From the NCBI RefSeq assembly GCF_000344685.1, contig NW_006920412.1:430658-480140 (forward strand): 49,483 nucleotides of DNA, in the 5' to 3' direction. A program made the translations under genes and the position numbers. The notes below the pieces were generated by a model. It ran no database searches, was not told the origin of the DNA, and was given only the letters and a program-made list of their open reading frames with translations. The stretch's first letter is position 1. Each line of letters begins with the position of its first letter. This DNA is from Gloeophyllum trabeum ATCC 11539 (taxonomy: Eukaryota; Basidiomycota; Agaricomycetes; Gloeophyllales; Gloeophyllaceae). This document shows positions 13,101 through 23,237 of the stretch, piece after piece.

Positions 13101-14203
13101 GTGGCGAGGAAGTCGATCGCCTCGGCCGAGTGCGCCCACGCCTGCGAAACATGCATGAGCCCATCGCACCAAACCTCTCATCCCTCCTATCCTACCTCGA
13201 AGAACGAGGGCACCGCGATCGCCGTGTTCGACCCCGTTGCCTTGAGCGCCGCGAGCGTGTTCTCGGGCGTCGGGATCACCGGCGGCGCAGGGTACTTTGG
13301 CGGGAACACCGCGGTCGAGAACCCCGTCACGAGATTGTTGTACACCTGCATGTACAGCCCGAACGTGTGGAACGTCGGCGCCATCATCGCGCCCCACACA
13401 AGCTCGCGCGGGTGGTACCGGCCCTCGGTCGAGCATGCTGCAATGGCAGTTAGCAGGGAGTAGTTAGAGGTGTAGGAAGGGAGGACGCACGCAGCGAGCA
13501 CCAGTGCAGCACGGTGCGGTGTGTCTGCGGGATGGGCTTCGGGAACCCGGTCGAGCCGGACGAGTGCAGATACAGTGTAACATCGTCCATGGCAGGATTC
13601 CAGTCCTCCAGCACGAAGGGCTCGAATGGATCGTTGGCGGTCTCTTTTCCCAGTAACGGGTAGACATCCATGAAGGCGGGGATCTCGTCGATCTCCAGCT
13701 CACATCCCTTCCCGGCAAATTCTGCCTGGCAGCTTTCAAGCAGCGGCTTGAGGAACGCCTTGGTGGTGAGCAGGCGGTGGCACCCTGTCTTCGAGAGCAT
13801 GTTGTGTATCGCCGGCGCTGAATTGCGCGGGGAGATCGGGAATGGCTTCATGCAGAATATTATCATTACTGCCGCATCCCAAACACTAGCATTCGCAGGC
13901 ACTCACAACCAACCCGGCTCTGACCATACCCACGAGCAACGCCATGTACATCACCGTATCGCACAGCGCGATGAGTGCAACGACCTCGCCATTGCGCATG
14001 CGTCCGTCCGCGCGTAGTGCTCTGGCAACTCGGTGGGTCGCACGCGCAAACTCCTCAAAAGAGATGCGCACGATCTCTCCCGAACCGTCCGCCGCGAACT
14101 GCGCGCATATGCGGTTCGGGTTGTGTGTATGGTGAAAGTCGGTGAAGCCGGGGTAGACATTAATGGAGCCGTCAAGCGGGGGGACTGGTCGGCCGTCCAT
14201 CAT
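10120..14203 (-). CDS. Adenylate-forming reductase (A-T-R, NRPS-like carboxylate reductase)
   Basis: Predicted to activate a carboxylic acid with ATP, load it on a phosphopantetheine arm and reduce it with NADPH to the aldehyde. It spans about 1,100 residues after removal of a dozen or so introns. The start is ATG 14203, giving MMDGRPVPPLDGS and then the usual FxDFxxxHNP-like opening. The adenylation domain shows YLHSSGSTGFPKP (P-loop, about 13570), TTYGGTEFG (about 12950) and VGRTDDVLVLASGEK. The carrier shows DLFDKGFDSLSATFLR (about 11860-11760). The reductase shows LLTGSTGSLGSY (about 11500) and GGGYGEGKYVVE (about 10930, Tyr and Lys in YxxxK). It lacks a condensation domain. It resembles basidiomycete reductases other than Lys2. 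The substrate cannot be read from sequence. It converges on the PKS and could act on its product, a shared precursor, or separately. Confidence 0.92.
11778..11840 (-). other. Intron splitting the phosphopantetheine serine codon
   Basis: On the minus strand the exon ends GACAG/GTAAC and resumes after GCCAG with TTTGAGC. The modified serine of the FDSLSA motif is therefore encoded AG+T across the 63 nt intron. Confidence 0.7.
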
Positions 14204-15974
14204 GCGAATGTTCGTCCTCGGTTTGATTGTCCTGGAATAGCGACGTGTGTGTAGACCACTTCAGACAAACTGCGCGTCCAGTCAAGCTATAAAGTTCAGG
14301 TGTCCTAGATATCGTTGTGTAGCGGGGTCGGGCATCTTCAAAGCAACCCGAGCGTCCTGATCATCAGCCTGCAGCTGTCCGAGTGCGGCCGGAACAAATA
14401 GAAGAGAATTCACCAGCATTCCTGGGTACTGAATTAGACACTGATCCACACAACAAGCAATTGTCCAGCTTCGGACTTTCCAGGATACCAGTAAGGAATC
14501 AGAAGATAAACCGAATGAAGCCACCAACCGCGGTGCATCTTTATGCGGCTTCAAAGCTTCAACGCCGAGGTACCTCAGGTAACCTCAAAATCGCCGCTCC
14601 TATTCCGGATTCTAAAATGCATTTGCCACTGCATGTACAGATGTATCCGCAGAGCTCTCCTGATGATGTCTTGAGAGTTCGGAGCTCGAACCATGAGAAT
14701 GGCGAATCAAACGTCCTGGCGTCAGACTCATTGTTATGCCTGTCGTTCATGAAGACCTGGATAGCACAGACTCCTGAGTTGGATAAAGCCCGGTCGTAAC
14801 GTTGGCAGATGGAATTGGTAGCGAGTCAGTGGACCTGCGGCGTCAAAGTTACTTTTGTGCATTTTGACCCTGTAAGTGGTCCGCCCTGTAGTTAACGGGT
14901 AGAAACTTGTTGCCAATTGTTGGTCGCACATGCTGTGTAAACTATACTGTAGCTAGACTGTTCTGTGTTCAATCAAACTATGTAATCAAGTCAAGGATAT
15001 TGTGTAGGAAGTGCAAGGCCCGAGCGTAACAACTGAAGGCTTATGATGGACCGGTTCCTGGACCATTAAAGACAGTTGCTCGTCTACTGAGTCATTAATA
15101 TTTTTAGGAGGCCAATTGAGCCAATTTGCTTCCGTGTTTCGTTGTCTCACGCGTTTGAAGATTGCATGTGTTCCCTTCCTCGGCCAGCGGCATCGACATC
15201 GATATCATGCTGTCTGCTCTTTGGCCTCTTCCCAATCTATCTGGAGGCAACCCGTACGTCTATAAACAACTGAAACTGCCGTATGTTGTCTGGAGGCGAA
15301 CAACACCGGGGTCTCCAATCAGTCATGGTAAATCCAATGGCATTCCCAGCCGACTCATCTCCCCTGTCGATCATATGAGAATAACCTATACCCACGCTCC
15401 GTTGCACAGCAGCGGACCCTTATCATATATTGTAAATCGGATCCACGGAGCAGGCATCGACAAAGATCAAGCACGGGCACGGGTGCCACGAGGGCACGTT
15501 CCATACAATGCATACCAGTTTCCTACGACCGCTATTAACATGGTTTCAGAGAAATCGTTTCCATCGGAGGAGGGGTATTGGTAACTGGAGAGAGTCTACC
15601 TTTCGGAGCGGCAAGAAAAGCGGCAGATGGGGCGTCCTACCGGACACCGCGGCCTTCTGCGTCCTCTTCGGGACGTGCACAGTCTATACACTCAATACTG
15701 GCGTCTATCGCCGCCACGCGGTTACAAGCTCGAGGTTATATTCCGGTCAGTCATCCTTTACCAAGATCTAGTGAATATGAACAAGGCCAAGCATCAGACA
15801 TCATCGATGTCTCGGACTAGCTCGTGGGATCTCTCTTGATCTAGGCGAAGAACGCCACCAAGATACAAAATACGTAACCCCGAGCGTCTCTGATAGATTA
15901 CGTGCGCCCACATCTCCGCACGTATATCACCTCACCTTTATCGCTCTTCCAAAGGGCTGCACAAACCTTCCTCC
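14204..15974. other. Intergenic region with unsupported ORFs
   Basis: This lies between the adenylating reductase start and repeat copy B. Open frames at 14383-14799 (+, 138 codons) and 15162-15584 (+, 140 codons, possibly continued in another frame to about 15820) have no motif that I recognise. The second ends near ASDIIDVSD, a protein-tail-like sequence, but no splice pair clearly joins the parts. The first few hundred bases should contain the reductase promoter. Confidence 0.4.
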
Positions 15975-16360
15975 CCGCCTTTGGTTTCCCCGTAAAAGTC
16001 TTTGAGGCCATCTGGGAGCTTCATATACTTACGCCGGTTCCTACGGAGCCAGTCCCGCAGCCGTGAGAGCCATCACCCTGCAGTTCCATTCTGAACCTGA
16101 TGTTCTACGATTGCGCATATGCAGGTACTACATCACCGGTGCGCTTCCGGTGGCAGTCCTCTTGCAGCCTTCTCGGGTAGTCCCGAGTATATAGTGCACG
16201 GGCGTACAGACGGCTCCTGTCGGCGGCTATTGCGCTGTTGTCCACAACACCCATCTCAAGGCATCCGACGGCACGGTGAGCGTATATAATGGAGAATGCA
16301 TTCCCATTCTCGAGACTGATGATTTCTGATGACCGCCGCGGTTGATGATGATCATGTTGG
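15975..16360 (+). repeat. Diverged dispersed repeat, copy B (upstream of DUF6534 gene 1)
   Basis: This matches copy A at 935-1250 in the same orientation. It carries GAACCTGATGTTCTACGATT at 16095-16114, then a CATCACCGGTGCG block, GTGGCAGTCCTC, GGCACGGTGAGCGTATATAA, and a TCGAGACTGATGATTTCTGA block near 16312-16331. It is longer than copy A by several insertions. It ends about 160 nt before the next start codon. Confidence 0.7.
16283..16290 (+). promoter_or_regulatory. TATA-like box inside repeat copy B
   Basis: TATATAAT lies about 230 nt upstream of the ATG at 16518. The matching place in copy A reads GTGTACAATG, so the box is not conserved between the copies. Confidence 0.3.
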
Positions 16361-16517
16361 TCGTACTCGCCCTCCCCAGAACCGATTGGCGTCTCGCCTG
16401 ATTCGTCAGTCTTCGAGAACCCCGGCGCACAGGAATAGCTCTGCTCGGCTGCATATGAGGCTGAGCCCCGAGAAATTTCGAGGCCGATAGCTAGTCCCCT
16501 CTTCTCACTACCCCGCC

Positions 16518-18448
16518 ATGGCTATGACTGTCGTAACCGATATTGCCGGGACGATGCTGGTGAGCATCTTTATGGCCGCGATGTAAGTGTCGTATTATTG
16601 CGCATGAAGGAGGCGAGGGGGACTGAGTGCAGTTAGTTTGTACGGCGTGACGACGACTCAGACGTTCTTGTACTACCAGAACTATCCGAAGGACAGACCA
16701 GCCCTGAAAGCTGTGGTATGCGACATTCCATTTTGCTATGTACCAGTTCAGAATTGACTGTGGTAACAGGTAGCCATAGTCTGGTATGAGTAGTTATCCG
16801 TACCAGAGGCAGACCCTCACCCGTTTCATTCACTTAGGTTATTCGAGACGCTACACACGGCGTTCTGCATCGACTTCATATACAATTACGTTATTACGAA
16901 CTTTGGGAACACTGAAGCCCTCAATGATATCTACTGGTGGGTTTGCGAATGCCTTGGCTCTCTGTCTTTCATAGCTCATCTCCTCTGTCTTACCCTACAG
17001 GAGTGGAGGAGTACGTCGTGCAATGCTCGTGCGTTTCCGCCTGTGCTAACTGACTAAACTCTTCCAGATCACAGTAGTACTCGGCGTGCGTTCTTTCCGC
17101 TAATGCGTTGTCCGTAAAGGAGCTCACCGCGTCTCTAGGTCCTAGTCGCCGGGGTCGTCCATGCGTACTACATCCGACGCGTATGGATATGTGAGCCCCC
17201 TATCGTATGGCTTCTATGGCAGCGCTGACTCCAGACAGTGAGCAACCACAACATACCGCTCACGCTCTTCCTCGTAAGTTCAGCTGAAGTTCCATTCAGC
17301 CGTTGTGCTTACTATCCTGCGGAAAGGCTCTGGTCGCCTTGTTACGATTCTGTGAGTGCCGGAACTGCGCACAAGGTGACTCAGGCTGATTTCTTGGCAT
17401 TGGCAGCGTTTGGCCTGAGTACGTCTTTTCTCGTACACTTCCTCGACGCGGGAATACCCAAACTAATCCTGTCGTCCGACCACTAAGCAACGACGTCCTT
17501 ATGGTAAATCCAATTTCACTTCCCAGTCGGCGCTTGCTTACTCACGCGATCCCTCTGTAGTTATAGTATCGGGCAATGGACGACCTTCCGCGAGCGCCGC
17601 CTCCCTCTGGTCAGCTATTTCCCCGTGATATCGGATACGCTGACTGGCCGACTGACTGGCGTGCACGGATCACTAGATCACGCTTGCGGGCGGCCTGTCA
17701 AGCGCGGCTGCTGTCGACCTCATCGTCGCCTTTTCGCTAATTTGGTTCCTCGAACATAGTCGGACGGGGTTCGATAGGTGCGCTGTTATTTGATACAGAA
17801 AATTCGGGTGGTGTGGCTCGAGACGCTTACTAATACGGGGTATAGATCTGATAGCCGTATAAATCTATTGATGATATATACTATCAACACGGGGCTTATT
17901 ACATCGTCAGTGGAGTGTTGTGATCTTATTCGTGTAGGTTAACGAATCTGGTTTGGTACAGGATCGTCTCTGTCGTCATTGTTGTCACGGTAGGTTACAG
18001 CCCTGCTGATCACTGGGCTCGCGATGCTTAATGGGCGTACAGTACGCGTCCCTACCGTCGACGTTAATATTCCTGGGACTGGTGGAAATCCAGAGCAAGC
18101 GTGAGTAGATGGGTCTCGATGATGTTCTGCATGGTTGACAGCAGCCGCTCCCGCAGTCTACGCCAACTCATTCCTGGCAAGGTCCGCATTTTACTTTGAT
18201 CATCCCGCATGTGCTGACACACGATGTCGCGCAGCCTGAACGCGCGGACACATATCCTGAACAGAGGGAACCGCTCGCATTCTGAATACTCGTCCGGCCG
18301 TTCGCACTCTGCCCGAGTGCACCATGCCCAGGTGCCGGTAAGACGTTTCCTCAGTTGCAAGTATGTGCGCGATAATGACGTGGCTGTCACCATCAGGCGC
18401 AAATATCAATCCTGCAAGAGACACATCATGCTGTCGACGAGATGGTAA
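16518..18448 (+). CDS. DUF6534 seven-transmembrane protein, copy 1
   Basis: Basidiomycete membrane protein family with seven predicted helices and no established biochemical role. Spliced reading from ATG 16518 gives MAMTVVTDIAGTMLVSIF, LYGVTTTQTFLYYQNYPKDR, a VVAIVWLFETLHTAFCID helix, VITNFGNTEALNDIYW, HAYYIRRVWILSNHNIPLT, the helix SSAAAVDLIVAFSLIWFLEH, SRTGFDR, INLLMIYTINTGLITS, LIFLGLVEIQSKLYANSFLA and SLNARTHIL. These are the family's signature segments in their normal order. Roughly 14 introns of 45-90 nt are needed. The last exon reads open to 18448, but one more intron near 18336 is possible, so the C-terminus is uncertain. It is convergent with, and clearly paralogous to, copy 2. Repeat copy B lies directly upstream. 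Confidence 0.85.
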
Positions 18449-19142
18449 GAGCCACGTACCGTGACAAAACGCCATTATTCACGGTCCTCCAACTAGCCTA
18501 TGGACGATTTCAGCAAGCCGTCGAAAAACAACTCGCTTGTATAATTGCTTGAATTGAGTGGCCTGACTTTGGGAGCCTTCCAGTACTGTATTCTATGACC
18601 CATGTGTAAATTTTGCGACGTTGTACCTGGTAGAGATGTACCTTTTGCACTAAGTTATCCAGTCGCCCCTCTGGCTTTGGATCGTTGGCAATCTATAATG
18701 CTACTGGTACCGAGATTCAGAGATATGGTGGTGTTTGGCTTACGAGAGGACACACGGTAGGGCTAGCGAGAACGCGATCGTAGAGATTCGATCTTAGGGG
18801 GTGGGGACGAGGTGGTATGTGCCTGAGGCCTGCCGGCGGGCAGATCATGGTCTAGACATACTTAGCGGTGATTTAAACCAGGTCTATGACGATCTCAGGT
18901 ACTCGTAGCGATCTACAGGCATTCCCAGCTACATACGCATACATATACCGTACATTGATCCTTCAATTGTATTTATACGCAAATCACGTGAAGTACAGGA
19001 ATACGAAGCATCTCCTAGGGCCTGCATCACCGTGTCGAAAAATGCAATAAGTGCTTCAGTTCTTCAGACCCAGCTTATGGATCATTCATCAGAGACCTCC
19101 TGCGCTTTTTGTCCATATGGTCTATTGGCTAGAAGAGCACCG
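18449..19142. other. Spacer between the two convergent DUF6534 genes
   Basis: About 690 bp with no recognisable coding sequence. It presumably holds both 3' ends. The GC-rich stretch near 18780-18850 forms no ORF of note. Confidence 0.5.
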
Positions 19143-21086
19143 TCAGGCTCGGCAAGCCGCCTCTAATATATCCACGCTTACCAGCTCGTCCACGGTCTGC
19201 ACCGTCTCCTGAAACACCGATATCTGAGTCTGATGAAAGGCGTCAGACTGAAAAGGATGTAGTAAGAAGAGTACAAACTCACAGCAGCTCCTGGAGGGGC
19301 TCTCCAATTTTGCAAGTCATGTATGGCCGGTCCTGTCTCGAGGCCTGTGGTGAAATCAGTCACCTTCCCGTGCTTCATGATGTGCGACCTAGCGTTCAGA
19401 CTTTCGAAACCTCAGCAAGCCGGTCTAACCGATGTCAAAATGAGCAAACCTTGCAAGGAGTGAGTTGGCGTAGACTGGTTGAGAGTAAGCTACGCATCAC
19501 GCGCGATTCGGCAGAGTCACGCACGTTTACTCTGAATCTCTACCAGGCCCATAAATACGAGCTTGGATCGGAAAGCTGCATACTGAGATGAAATTTCAGC
19601 ACCTCCCAGCCATGATCTCTCCAGCAGGTTTTTTACTAACGGTTATCAGGATTGCCACCGACACGATACTGGAACGACGTCAGTTAATCGACAATCCGAC
19701 AAGACAGATACTAACGATGTGATTAGACCGGTGTTGATTGTATACACCATAAGCAAATTGATGCGACTGTCGGACCTGAGGGGAGACTTCAGTATCTGAG
19801 CTCATATGGCTGCAGTTACCCTACCGCTCGACACCCGTCCGACCGTGGTCCAAGAATATAATCAAGGAAGTAGCCACAATGAGATCGACAGCGGCGGCGC
19901 TGGACAGGCCTCCAGCCAACGTCGTCTGCACGATCGTAAGTCCTCTCCAGCCTAGCCTACTCATGGTGCACTACACGCACCAACGGTAATTTCTCCGTGT
20001 GGAATTTATTCCATATCGGGATTGTGTACCTAAGAGCGGGATTGAGCGAGACAACATCAGAAAAGGAGAATAACGAGCGAAACGAACAGTAAGGAAGAAG
20101 TGGCTGCCGCAGTTTATGAGTGGGCTGATGCCTGTGAAATACGGTGAGACTTACTCATTCCGAACGCTGGTCACTGGATTGTTAGCGATGTGATTATCAC
20201 TAACAGTATGGAACTCACAGAACCTCAGGAGAGCTAAGCCGATCTAAAGAATAGGACATCGGTATGCTTTCCTTTTATGAGAGGACAGGCCGTACCAGAA
20301 GGAGTGTCAAGGGGATGTTGTGCTTGCTCACTTAAGAGCGGGCAAAGTTATTTGTTGCCCCACCAGGACGCTAAATAGTCACTCACTGATCCAGACCCGT
20401 CGAATATAGAATCTACTTCCAAGTGTTAGCCAGCAGTAAACAAGATAGGCGACAACCTACGCATGCGCAACCCCGGAAACTAATACCTGGAAGGCCGTGT
20501 TTCAGTCCTGGGTCTGTAAATATTTGAAAAATACATACTCCCAGGATGACTGTGACCTGATTACAAACAAGGGTTAAATCTCTTCTGAATGGATGGAATA
20601 ATCTAGATCTTACCCCGACGCTCCTGGTGATATGGGTGAGCATGTGTAGGCCATATGAAAGTTGGCGCACGCACCAGTAAATGCGATCCAACGTACTCGC
20701 GTCACCAAAGTTGGTTATGAGGTAAGCGTAGATGAAGTCGATACAGAATGCAGTGTGCAAAGTCTCTATAACGCTAAGAGTCCTGGTAAACAACCAGAAC
20801 CCGCTTAATGTTACCGTCGGTCCGTACCATACGACCGCGACCTAGCAATTTCTGTCAGACACGACTAACAACAAGAGCTATACGATCGTACCAGAGTCTT
20901 CAGCATTGCCCTATCACTGGGATAATTTTGATAATAAAGGAACGTCTGGCAACATGTTACACCGTAAAGACTGGTTCGGTCAGTGGGATGTCACGCGACA
21001 AGATACAGGTCAGCGACTAACATAGCGGCTATGAAAAGAGAAACAAGAAAGGCGCCGCCGACATCCTCGACCACAGCTGCGGGCAT
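19143..21086 (-). CDS. DUF6534 seven-transmembrane protein, copy 2
   Basis: Paralogue of the gene at 16518-18448 on the opposite strand. The start is ATG 21086 (MPAAVVEDVGGAFLVSLFIA). It continues through LYGVTCCQTFLYYQNYPSDR, VAVVCVIETLHTAFCIDFIY, LITNFGDASTLDRIYW, FYIRRVWI, LSKHNIPLTLLL, GGLSSAAAVDLIVATSLI, LDHGRTGVER, INLLMVYTINTG, GLVEIQSK, VYANSLLA, LNARSHIMKHGK and a tail ISVFQETVQTVDELV, with a stop at 19143. Splice sites fall at the same places as in copy 1 wherever I could compare. The segment near 20050-20150 (fourth to fifth helix) is hard to splice cleanly, so local decay is possible. The introns have diverged much more than the exons, which points to constraint on both copies. 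Confidence 0.78.
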
Positions 21087-23237
21087 AGTGAAAGAGGCAG
21101 GAGAAGAAAGGGGATGGCCACGGGGGAGAAGAGGGTTTTTAAATACAGACCTTGTCACGGAAACCGGCAATACGCACTGTCATGCACCGCTGATGGAAGC
21201 TGGTTGGTTCACGTCCGCTGAGATCGCTATCGCAGAAGAACGAAGGTTTCGTTTACTGGTCCCGAGAAGGGATCCATGTCAGCAAACTATGAATGTCTAT
21301 GCAGGGTTATGCACTCCCAGTGGGGCATATCACCTACTACTAGTACAGCCTGGGTAAGGCTGAAGACGCCTACTGCAGAATTCCAATCTGCGACGTAGCC
21401 AGATCCGGAACGCATACCTCGCTTCTAAGGCGTTCGAGTTCCACATTGAACATTCCCCCTTTTCCGACTTTCGGATGGTTGCAAGATACCTCCTGCCGTA
21501 AGTTACGTACTGCATACTCACCTGCATTGGAGATACCTGTCTGACATTGGTACTACTTTTCGGGACGCCGTAAATATCACTCGCGCTTGATATAGTTAAC
21601 TCTCCTGAAGTCTCCAGCAATTTAGCTGATAGGCTCTGTTCTGAAGGCAAAGTCCCCAACGGTACACAGGCCATCATCCAATTGCCCAATGGGACAGGTC
21701 CGGAGGTTGCTGAAAAGATGCGTAGACCGATCTTCCCACCCAGTCGAAGGTACACCAATGGAAGTACTTCCTCACGGCCATATGCCCGAGTGGCCGAATA
21801 CAACGGGACCCATGCTAAGGGCAACCGCCTAAAGAGCATATGCCTAGTTCGATGACGCCTAAGAAGCACCGATTCCAGTACTATAAGTAGGAGGACCATG
21901 AGACGCCGAGAAGCAGTTGCCGACGAGTAGTGGTATATGGATGAGACCGTTACAAGCGGATTAGCACTCCAATCCGGAGGCAAATCTCTGTTAACCGAAC
22001 GATCCAATAGGTCTCAGACTCCCCAGAGAAAACCTCACCACGAGGGGGGAGGGGGGGATCGGAGGATAACCAATCTGGGTTACCGAAAGGAGTCCAGGCT
22101 AATGTGCGAACATTGTTACCTCTAGCTTGGCCAGAGCCAGGCATGAAAAAGGTCGAAGCAGTAGTACATCCATCTTCCACGCATAGCGCCGGTCAAGCTA
22201 CCCCGGAAAGCACCCATCAGATGAATGGCTGTTCATTCAGAGTTCGTGATTGTCTTCTTGGGGCGACGTCCGCTTCGCGTGTCTTGATTAGTCGCAATAG
22301 CATTCGATAGACCTGGAGAAGCCCGACTATGTTAGTCACGCTGGGCCGTCGTGCGCTCAGACGCGAACGGAGATGTGATGGTAATGACCAGTCATGCATC
22401 TGCATTCAACAGCAGTGATCCCGACTGTAGACAAGGGAACTTACCTTCGACCATGTTTATTGCAGACATGAGATTTCACGATATTCTCGAATCCTTTGGA
22501 CATACACCGACTAGGCACTCTTTGGAGGGTCTTTTGACGGAAAAAGGTCTTCGTCCGATACCGCACAGCATCGGAATCGGGTGCAAACCAGACTCGGGTC
22601 GGACCTCGGTATAGGTGGTGTTCCACCGCATCGGGCAGCGAGACATCCCGTGCTTAGCGCAAGCCTATGTCCTTGATCCATGACGCGTGACACTACCGAC
22701 GGAGCAAAACATGCCGCTCAGGCGTCAATCGCCTTCGAAGCTCTGCAAGTATTGATCATTAATATTGCTTGATAGACATCGTTCCGCATGAATCGTCTTG
22801 GGTCATCATGATCATGAGCAGACGAGCGCTCTATCCCCTGCTAGAATTGGGCTGCGTAGATTATGAAGCATGAAACCTTGTACAAGGGTGTGGCAAGTTT
22901 TGACATCTTGAGTTAACACAGGTCGATGAGCATTCGTTCGAACAGTACTGGGGCACGTACACGTGTCCTTAATATAAGGCTCATAGGTACTTCCCTTCCA
23001 CCGTTCCATGCACCAGCCGAATGCTTAAATAGGGTGTGGTTGCACTTACAGGCCTTCACGCAATGTCAGGGTTCAAGGTATGCCTGTGGGACTCGGAGAG
23101 TCGGAGGGAAGTTACGGTGCCGCGGCCGGCTTTGGCTGACGTCGAGACTCCTGTATCCGGAATTGTGGCGTTGAGTACAGCAACGCTCGCCACCGTGACT
23201 TTCTCCAGCGCCCACTTCGACTGTAGCTGTGTTCACC
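21087..23237. other. Intergenic region upstream of DUF6534 copy 2 and Iml2-like gene
   Basis: Two genes diverge from this 2.1 kb. A 225-codon open frame at 21330-22007 (-) has a hydrophobic patch but no recognisable motif. I do not call it a gene. A G-rich run, G6-A-G7, sits at 22044-22057. Nothing resembling repeats A/B is visible here, so copy 2 lacks the shared upstream element. Confidence 0.4.

Noticed and set aside
12630..13463. 277-codon plus-strand frame
   Set aside because: It lies antisense to the adenylation domain, which has conserved motifs and splice sites on the minus strand.
21330..22007. 225-codon minus-strand open frame with a hydrophobic segment
   Set aside because: No recognisable family, no clear exon partners, and composition like the flanking intergenic DNA.
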